A DNA stretch of 64,000 nucleotides from positions 1-64,000 of the forward strand of contig MU623437.1 in NCBI GenBank assembly GCA_025201765.1. Direction: 5' to 3'. This stretch comes from Daldinia sp. FL1419. Taxonomy: Eukaryota > Ascomycota > Sordariomycetes > Xylariales > Hypoxylaceae. The position numbers were made by a program, and so were the translations under genes. Within the stretch, counting starts at the first letter, position 1. Each line of letters opens with the position of its first letter. This document shows positions 57,201 to 64,000 of the stretch, piece after piece. Below the pieces are notes generated by a model that saw nothing but the letters and a program-made list of their open reading frames with translations, made no database searches and was not told the origin of the DNA.

Positions 57201-57540
57201 TCAAGTTGAAGTGTAAGGCCAGTCGTTGTAAGACTCGTCAACGATTTCGTAAGGCCCATAATTTACATGCTCACCGTGATCATTCACAGCAAAGGTCTTC
57301 TTCTTGGCAATCTAGGTGACCAAGTCCTATTACACAATTAGTATATCTGAAGTTTACGTAGTCTTCCTAGCATACTGGGTTATATAGGTATGGCCGGCCA
57401 AGTGTGGCAAGGTCAATCTTGCCCTCGTTCAGTAGCAATTCGGCCTCCTCGACAGTATACTCGTGGTTAACCATTAACATCGTCTCGCTTCCAAGAAACT
57501 TGACCAGTCCCCCAAACTGCTTGAGGGGTTCCCAACTACC
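57201..57540 (-). pseudogene. C-terminal relic of an old-yellow-enzyme (NADH:flavin oxidoreductase)
   Basis: Translating 57540-57376 gives SWEPLKQFGGLVKFLGSE, TMLMVNHEYTVEEAELLLNE and GKIDLATLGRPYLYNP, the end of an FMN-binding TIM barrel (the GRPxxxNP motif). A 49-base intron with donor GTATGC and acceptor AATAG leads to DLVT, then an in-frame TAG at 57314-57312. The coding sense continues: IAKKKTFAVNDHGEHVNYG, PYEIVDESYNDWPYTST and stop at 57201. I found nothing of the N-terminal two thirds of the barrel upstream, only other fragments. The nonsense codon and the missing start mark it as a pseudogene. The family call rests on GRPYLYNPDL and the HVNYGPY...NDWP tail. Confidence 0.5.
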
Positions 57541-58111
57541 CGGCAAATTAATGAGTATCGAGTGAGATATATTCCAATATCATATACGTTGGGAATATAC
57601 CTAGGCTTAGTTTTTAAGCTCCTCGTAATATATCTTTGGGAAACGGATAGTTCTTGCTAGATCATTTTCCAGACGGTGCTAGTCATTTATGCTTTTGAAT
57701 ACCAGGGCTAGGGTGATGGCATACTGCCGGTTATCCTAGCGTAGGTTCACGAATAGGGAGCGGTATAGAGGTATGCCCAAGTCGGCGTGCCGGGAGTTTG
57801 ACTCAGGAGCGAGCTATTAGGAATGAGGCTGCCTGTGGTAGATTGAGCGAGTGCTCGCCTGCCCAAGCTACCTATATAAGCTGTTACCGGTTACATGATA
57901 AGTGACAGGTAGGTAAAGGGTCTCAGGTATAGGTCTAGATATAAGACATATTTGTTTTATACTAGGTCTTACATATAATGAGAATCCATTTAAGAGTATA
58001 GCTTACAGTGGTATCCATTACACTATAATATCACGGAGATATCATCTCTATCACAATACACCTTTAAGCCATCCTTACAACCATAGCGATTAATATCGCA
58101 TTTCAGACTGC

Positions 58112-58738
58112 TTATATAGTCGTTACAGGTTCCCACTCAGGATCGCAGAGTTGCGAAAGGAAAGAATAAGGATCTTCAAAAGCGCCTGCCGCACGAATGG
58201 TCTTAAAATGTGCGTCTAATAGTAACTAGGCAAAAGCCATCTACCAGTACTTACTTGTTCTAATTGCTACCTGAGTGTTTATATTTTTTTTCTTTACTTG
58301 GGAGCTTCTCGTTAGAAATTCAATCTCGGCGGTACTAAGTTCTGCCAGGACAATAGCTGGCGATGTTTCACAACCCATAAGCAACGGTTGAACGAATGGC
58401 TACCTTTATTACCTACAGTAGGTAAATTGTAAACCATGACCGAGTCCTGTTCTTCCCAATAAGCTTTCTCGGGTTATCAAGACCGCCTTTTTCAATGGCT
58501 GTAGCAACATGACGGTCGTGACTAATTCAATCTGTGCTCATTTGTCGGGATTCCCAAAAGAGCCGCGACGGCCCGGTTGCTTAATACCCCCCTGGAAATG
58601 AACACTTAGGGAATCGCGAATTACTATGGCGGATTCCGCCTCATCCTCGGGAAGAGGATATCTTGAAGTCTTAGGACCGTGTACTTCATCTTCACTTTGA
58701 TGTTGAAGCTGTTCCGCTGGTAGCTCAGAAATATTATT
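58112..58738 (-). pseudogene. unidentified coding fragments (decayed or short-intron gene)
   Basis: Four coding-like pieces on the minus strand: 58738-58538 (SELPAEQLQHQSEDEVHG ... to stop), 58523-58413 (SHDRHVATAIEKGGLDNPRK, LIGKNRTRSWFTIYLL), 58399-58255 (FVQPLLMGCETSPAIVLAEL, STAEIEFLTRSSQ) and 58215-58112 (AHFKTIRAAGAFEDPYSFL, SQLCDPEWEPVTTI, stop). The last two join in frame across GTAAGT...TATTAG, but that intron would be only 39 bases. The other joins need frame changes or very short introns. I do not recognise the family. It may be a relic, or a real gene whose structure I cannot solve. Confidence 0.35.
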
Positions 58739-59371
58739 AATGGGATCATTCTACTCGTTAAAATGATATTACTTTGGTTAACATTCCAGTTTACCCCAAT
58801 TTAAGAAGCACTTAGGTACCTAGGATGAACCCGTAGTACATGTAGGTACTGCCGGGTACCTGTATGTAGTGGAGGTATGATTCCTAGGTTAGTATATTGG
58901 CGACATTGTTGTATTGTGGTAAAAGCTAGAATGTGGGGAGGCTATTTAGATATTTATATGTATGCAGCTGCCTGGTTGCCTAGCAATTGTCTGACAGCTG
59001 TGGCCAGCTGCAGGAACTTATGGTCTAAGCTTTTATCGATAGAATTGTACGATAATCGCGATAAGCAGAAAGTTAATGGTAAAAAAAGAGGGTCCTTGTC
59101 GCGTTCCACAAATTTTTTTTCTTGAGTAACCGGAAAGTCGTGATTTCCTCACATCGCAAGCTCAATCAGCCAGAGCAAAATTATTATTTTTTTTGGTAGG
59201 AAGAACTCCTTGCTGGGGACTTACCAAGCATTACTTCAATCTACGGTTATGCCCAGCAACCCAAGCACTCAATCACTTTCTACATCCTCTCAAGGTCCTC
59301 CCAATTGGTTATTTAGCAATAATTCAAATAACTCTACCACACCCGTATCATCCAACGATAAAATTACAACA

Positions 59372-60688
59372 ATGGCGAAGAAGAGTGAGAAGACCGGCAA
59401 GGCTGCGGCCGCACCTAAAAAAGAATCGCCATCCACCAATCGAAACCAGGCTCCTCCCAGCCAACTCATGGACCTAGTCGAGTCGTTCTTGTCCGATCAA
59501 GGATTCGATAATGCTCATCGCGAATTTCAAAAGCACAGAGCGAAGAAAGGTTGGAAAGGACAGAACGCCGGAAAGCAAAAGAAAAAGGCGCATCACTCTC
59601 TAGTTGGCGTATTCCAGGAGTGGGAAACATTCTCAAGTCAGGCAAACACCCCCGTTATCCCCAAGGAAGATCCTATGCAGAAGATCAAGGTCAGCAGCAG
59701 CAGCAGCAGCGAAGGCGAGAGCAGCGACGATTCAAGTTCAGAAAGCGACAGCTCTAGTGATAGCGATAGCTCTAGCGACAATTCTAGAGATGTTGCTATG
59801 GCTGACGCGCCTGTTGATGACGAATCTGACTCTTCCGAGAGTTCTAGCTCTAGTTCAAGCTCTAGTTCCGAAGAAAGCTCCAGCGATAGCGAAAGCGAGA
59901 GTGACGATGAAAAGAAAAAGCCAGCTAAGCCAGCTAAGTCAGCCAATGGTACCGTTAAGAATGCCAAAAACCCGCTGAAACGAAAGGCCGTTTCCGAGAG
60001 CGAGAGCTCTTCTGATTCCGATTCCGACGAGGATATGTCTGACTCGAGCTCTGAGGATGAACGCCCGCAAACCAAAAAAGCCAAGACCAAGGCGAGCTCT
60101 GATGAAAGTCTATCCTCCTCCTCTTCCGATTCCTCTGAAGATGAGTCCTCCAGTTCTGACTCTGACTCTGACTCTGACTCTGACTCTGACTCTTCGGACT
60201 CGGAATCCGACGAAGAACAAAAAGTGGACTTGAAAGAAGCTGCCGCAGTGCCACTACCCGAATCCGATTCCTCCTCTAGTGATTCCGAATCTGAATCAGA
60301 GTCGGATGAAAAGCCAAAGACCCAAGGGGCGGCCCCGAATGGAGCCGGGTCGGACACATCTGTAACTCTAGACAAGGCTTCGCCTGAGTCTAGTTCCTAC
60401 CCTCCTCTCCCGCCTGACCCCGTTACATCAAAGGTGAACAACCGGGGTAAGAGCGGAGCCAGGGCGCAAAACCAGCCCTTCTCCCGAATTAAGAAGGATG
60501 TTGTCATCGACCCAAGATTATCGTCCAACGCATATGTTTCGCATGACTATGGCGAGAAGGCCCACCAGGACCTTATCGTGACCAAGGGCAAGGGTTTCAC
60601 CAAGGAGAAGAATAAGAAGAAGCGGGGAAGCTACAAGGGTGGCCCGCTAGATATCAACAAAAGCCGAAGCATTAAATTCGAGGATTAG
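59372..60688 (+). CDS. SRP40: SRP40/NOLC1-like nucleolar phosphoprotein
   Basis: Nucleolar chaperone of box C/D and H/ACA snoRNPs. Single exon. I take the ATG at 59372 (MAKKSEKTGKAAAAPKKE, context ACAATGG), giving 438 residues; an upstream in-frame ATG at 59249 would add 41 Ser/Asn-rich residues. The N-terminus has a LisH-like helix (QLMDLVESFLSDQGFDNAHRE). The middle is long acidic Ser/Asp/Glu tracts (CK2-type sites), broken by Lys/Pro/Ala-rich linkers, as in Nopp140. The C-terminal SRP40 domain is intact: PFSRIKKDVVIDPRLSSNAY, HDYGEKAHQDLIVTKGKGFT, KEKNKKKRGSYKGGPLDI, ending SIKFED. The long antisense frame over this gene is an artefact of the Ser codons. Past the stop, 64 codons in the same frame are open. 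Confidence 0.9.
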   Translation: MAKKSEKTGKAAAAPKKESPSTNRNQAPPSQLMDLVESFLSDQGFDNAHREFQKHRAKKGWKGQNAGKQKKKAHHSLVGVFQEWETFSSQANTPVIPKEDPMQKIKVSSSSSSEGESSDDSSSESDSSSDSDSSSDNSRDVAMADAPVDDESDSSESSSSSSSSSSEESSSDSESESDDEKKKPAKPAKSANGTVKNAKNPLKRKAVSESESSSDSDSDEDMSDSSSEDERPQTKKAKTKASSDESLSSSSSDSSEDESSSSDSDSDSDSDSDSSDSESDEEQKVDLKEAAAVPLPESDSSSSDSESESESDEKPKTQGAAPNGAGSDTSVTLDKASPESSSYPPLPPDPVTSKVNNRGKSGARAQNQPFSRIKKDVVIDPRLSSNAYVSHDYGEKAHQDLIVTKGKGFTKEKNKKKRGSYKGGPLDINKSRSIKFED

Positions 60689-60880
60689 ATTTCACGAGTT
60701 ATTAGTGCCACCGCATTCCGGAAATCACGTAGGATCGCCAACAAGAGGAAACAAATCATGGAACAAGTAAAAGCATCTAAAAACATTCGGTTCCCCAAGG
60801 AGAGTCCTGTTGGCAAAAAGTCTGCCAGAAAGCTCGATCGCAGAATGAAGAAAGAGGCGAAGCGTGTTCTTTTTGATTAA
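60689..60880 (+). other. in-frame, coding-like extension after the SRP40 stop
   Basis: Reading on in the SRP40 frame after TAG gives ISRVISATAFRKSRRIANK, RKQIMEQVKASKNIRFPK, ESPVGKKSARKLDRRMKKE and AKRVLFD, then TAA at 60878. It is Lys/Arg-rich and would suit a nucleolar protein. A separate 40-residue ORF could start at the ATG at 60758. It could be a readthrough or alternatively spliced C-terminus, a separate mini-gene or last exon, or chance in a UTR. The stop context TAG ATT is not a known readthrough signal. Confidence 0.35.
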
Positions 60881-63800
60881 CTCACGCGAGGCAAAACATT
60901 GCCCTCAGGATTAGGCTTACCTACCCGTTGTTCAAGGGCTTTGAACACGTACCTGTATCCGTTCTAGTAGACTATTGCTTTTGTACCTAATTAATTGAGC
61001 ACAAGAATGCCGGCCCTTTTTCGTTTGGCATTCTTTTTAGAGAGTCCGTCGTGGAAAGAGGGAAATGTCGGATTTAGGTAGATTTCCTATGAAGTGGAAA
61101 AGACGCCCGGGAGATGAGACTTGAGATTGCCAGGTACTTCCTGTAGATAGCAACTTAACAATACCCTCTTATACAGCCTTTTATTTGACAGATTTTTCGA
61201 TGCCATTCTTTATCGCCGACTGTCCTTCATTGCTCCTTGAAAAGATCAGCTGGATTCTCTTGGAATTTCGAAATAAGCTATGCATATGCCGTCCCATGAA
61301 TAGAATCTACCTTGCCCCTGTCCCTGTCCCTACTCCTTTCGCATTATTCTACGTGACATGTCATGAGTTCATTGGGTACCCCTGAAAGGAAAATAGGGTA
61401 GGAGTGGGCTAGCTTTGAGATTCCGGCTCTGTCGTTTGCAGGGTTGTTACTACATACATACGGGCTTTAAACGATCTCTGCAGCCCCCATCATGTTCATA
61501 TCGTCATATTGTCCTTTCGACCAGAGCTTAGAAATAGCTTCCCATGTAGAAAAAATCAGTCCTGCCCCAAGGCTGATTGAATCGCGAAAATAGCCGGTGC
61601 TGCCTAAAAGTTTGGTTTCGAGTCCGTTTGGTTAGCAAATTGTTCTGACTGTTGACTATCAAAGAGGGCGTAAAGCTGTGGGTCCCAGCGCAGCAGCACT
61701 GCCTCTTTAAAGGGAAGTATATCGCGACTTTCCCACAAACGGTTCTCTCGTGATAACACCAGTAGTCAGGGTAGTGTAGTTCCATATGAGCGGTGAGGCC
61801 GCATGATGATAAGTTCGTCTTTTTTCTCCGAAGGACTATTTAAAAATAATGGCTGTCGCGTGGGGAAAGGCAGATCGTGGATCTCTATGTTATGTTGAGT
61901 TGTGACAGGCAGGGATCTTTTCTCAAGTAGAAATCGTAACAGACCCAGGTTAGGGGTTTCTTTAGTTCCATTTTTAAGTGGTTCTACCTATGTACATAGT
62001 GGCTCTGTCTACCCAGGCAGCCAGGTACACTATAACACAATTGTTTGTAAGTTCAACTCTTGACCAAGGCTGACATCAACAACGTATAGATTATCTGCCT
62101 GGGGTAGGTACCTAGGTAGATATAAGCCAGCAGCTGTGTCTACGATCAAATTCTCTGTTCGAGTAGTTATATTTTCCTATGAAGGAAGGTCGAATTGAAC
62201 ACTACCGACAAATGACATGACGTCTTGACTCTTTTTAACCAGGTAAAGGAGAACACATTGTTCAAACTTTCGATTTTAATGCCATTCCTTGAATCTGTCT
62301 ACATACTGATAAATCCAGTTCTTAACTCATTTCTAGGTACTTCTAATAACTGGGGGGTGCATCACCTAAGAAACCTTCCTCATTCTAATTTTTTACGAAT
62401 AATATCTCCCCTGCCACCCCCATGCCTACTAGTGTAGCTTCGATATTAGATTTCTTCTATATGAGTACAGTACCTATTAAGAAATACATTTTCTAATCAA
62501 ATGTCAGTACCACGGCGTAGGAGGGGCGAAACTCACCTCTTACCTAAGATTATTAGTTTCCGTCACGAGTTAAGCCTTATATTAAGCGACAATGACACCC
62601 TTAAGTACAGTAACGACAAAAACACTATTTATGTGAATAATATAAAGTTCAAAGAGAAAGCCTCTGATTCTTTTCTTTATGGGAAATTAGGCGTTTAGCT
62701 TACTTTCGGCTCAGCCCTCAATACCAATAAGGGCCTGCTTTTGTGTAAACGACTTGAATACTTTATTAATGTTCAAATTAATAGAATGCAGATATTACTG
62801 CTGCTATGTCTAGGCAAATTTCCAGTCAAATTTCCATCAGCTAATCGGGTTCCATGGCGGCGTATTTTCTCCTGGCGGTGTTTGATATCGTGGCTTTCGT
62901 GGAGACTCGAAGAGTAATAGCCATAGCCTACGATCATCAGACAACATTACCCGGCTCGTGACTAAAATATAACATGTCTTGATCTACCGCATAGGGTGTG
63001 TTCTATGTAAGCCAAGGTTTAGCACCTGGAAATGTCGATTCGATAATGCTCGGCCGACAGATTCCGTTCGCTGAGCGGGTCGAGAGCTTATCGTCGTATG
63101 GATTTGCTGATAACCCACGAATTAGCATATGTAGAATATCTTAGAATACTCATTGGAGATCGAATGTATGAAATAGGGGAATACGCTAGACATCGTACTA
63201 TGCCTCCTTAGTTTAACAGAATACGACACCGGATAGTAGGAATCTAGTATTTTCTGCCGTTTATGCAGCGGCTTAGGCTCGAATAAATTATCTCGATGCC
63301 GTATGCTTTCAAGGAAAGGTTCCTTCGAGTAGCTTCGTTAGGCTTACAATACTTGTCCTGTCTCTTCTAGCGCCCCTAAGTCCTTGGGCTAAGGGGGGAT
63401 ATACCCGGTATAGTGAGAGTATCGTGGCAGAAATAGTGAGGTCATGGTACGATGTTTGATAGTCTAGAGATTTAATAACTGTGGGTTCAAGTGGCGCAGT
63501 TATGCGAGCAAACGAATCGGTTTTTGACAGCACGCGGAAAAGACGAACCAAGGACGAAGCCATTCGAGGCGGTCTTGCAATAACAAAGGCCAATCAAGCT
63601 TCCATTACGAAGCTGATGGGGAATCTAGATATTAGATAGCCCCTAAGAACATTGCCATCTTGCCGTAGTATGGAGAATTGCTTGAGAATGGCGCTGTCTA
63701 AATATTTGTTGAATATTCGTTGAACTCATCATGAGGGCACGTTTGGGATATAGTTCCGTCTCCCAGTGGAATAGCCTCATGTAAAAGCCCGGGAGTACAG

Positions 63801-64000
63801 CCCAAATGGAGTTGCTAGTCCGATTCGAAAGAGAACTTTTGTTCTAAAGCGGGATTACCTAGTTAAACGCTCAAGTGAAGGACCAGGAGTTGGTATTTGA
63901 TGGATATAGTATGGTTTGTTTTTCCACTTCGCGCCCCTAACCTACTTTTTGATTACAGATTAGTATGTAGGTAGGTATAGTTCATTCTCATACGTGTGAG
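60881..64000. other. 3.1-kb intergenic to window end
   Basis: AT-rich. No gene supported. Frames at 62501-62698 (+, 65 residues from an ATG, basic start) and 63309-63593 (-) have no family features. A CCTAGGTA palindrome lies at 62107-62118. Confidence 0.5.

Larger units (their letters stand above)
56209..59371. other. 3.1-kb region with coding relics
   Basis: No intact gene recognised. Contains the old-yellow-enzyme relic (57201-57540) and a series of coding-like fragments at 58112-58738, described separately. CCTAGGT palindromes lie at 56957-56972, 57098-57115 and 58814-58822. An 82-residue frame at 58877-59125 is unsupported. Confidence 0.5.

Noticed and set aside
57735..57841. Minus-strand fragment with SQTPGTPTWAYLYTAPYS
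   Set aside because: Resembles the end region of some esterases, but it is under 40 codons and the neighbouring frame is broken; not callable.
59638..60375. 245-codon minus-strand frame, Ser/Glu-rich
   Set aside because: It is the mirror of the SRP40 Ser/Asp tracts (AGC and TCT/GAC codons read as Ser/Glu/Leu on the other strand) and has no start context or motif of its own.
1..64000. CRISPR arrays, rRNA genes, intact transposons or viral genes
   Set aside because: Looked for regular repeat-spacer patterns, terminal repeats with transposase or reverse transcriptase motifs, and rRNA words; none seen.

Overview
The window is nuclear DNA of a filamentous ascomycete, most likely a Sordariomycete. 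Genes are widely spaced, introns are short (about 40-140 bases, GT...AG, often with a CTAAC-like branch site), and several genes are fungus-specific: exgD, acuK, HET, UstYa, GH2 beta-mannosidase, fmp52. I see no CRISPR array, no prokaryotic operon, no rRNA gene and no intact transposon. Gene models were spliced by hand by joining reading frames across GT...AG introns, so exon edges are inferences unless a family motif runs across the junction.

Layout. 0.7-7.7 kb: cytochrome b5 (-), a HET-domain protein (-), a small membrane protein (+), F-actin capping protein alpha (-). 8.4-12.8 kb: the mitochondrial branched-chain 2-oxoacid dehydrogenase E1 beta subunit (-) and a membrane-anchored exo-1,3-beta-glucanase (+), which share a divergent promoter region. 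12.8-20.7 kb: a gene-poor 8 kb stretch leading to the gluconeogenesis regulator acuK (+). 23.7-24.4 kb: riboflavin kinase (-). 26.4-27.5 kb: an unrecognised two-exon gene (+). 29.6-38.3 kb, all on +: secreted beta-mannosidase, an APH-fold kinase-like protein, a secreted CE1 acetyl xylan esterase and a short-chain dehydrogenase. 39.1-39.9 kb: fmp52 (-). 40.8-45.3 kb: a small repeat-bearing ORF (-), a UstYa/DUF3328 protein (+) and a major facilitator (-). 46.1-55.0 kb: RIB3 (-), COQ3 (+), an amino-acid permease (+), dynactin p27 (-) and the complex I 51 kDa subunit (+). 55.4-56.2 kb: a PEX11-family protein (-). 56.5-58.8 kb: decayed or unresolved coding fragments, including an old-yellow-enzyme relic. 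59.4-60.7 kb: SRP40 (+), followed in the same frame by 64 open codons after its stop. 60.9-64 kb: no recognisable gene.

Most genes are housekeeping and share no pathway. There is a loose respiratory and flavin theme: FMN1 and RIB3 make FMN, complex I 51 kDa binds FMN, and COQ3 makes ubiquinone, the electron acceptor of complex I. A second theme is polysaccharide turnover (exgD, beta-mannosidase, CE1 esterase).

The best candidate for something undescribed is 40.8-45.3 kb. A short ORF there carries two 22-codon repeats, 41 codons apart, that keep 15 of 22 residues while changing the codon at 10 of those 15. A dibasic KRR site lies just after the first repeat. The ORF is divergent from a UstYa-type oxidase gene, and an exporter follows. 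This is the layout expected of a small fungal ribosomal-peptide (dikaritin-like) locus, but the second repeat is cut by a stop and the UstYa protein has an altered second motif, so it may be decaying.
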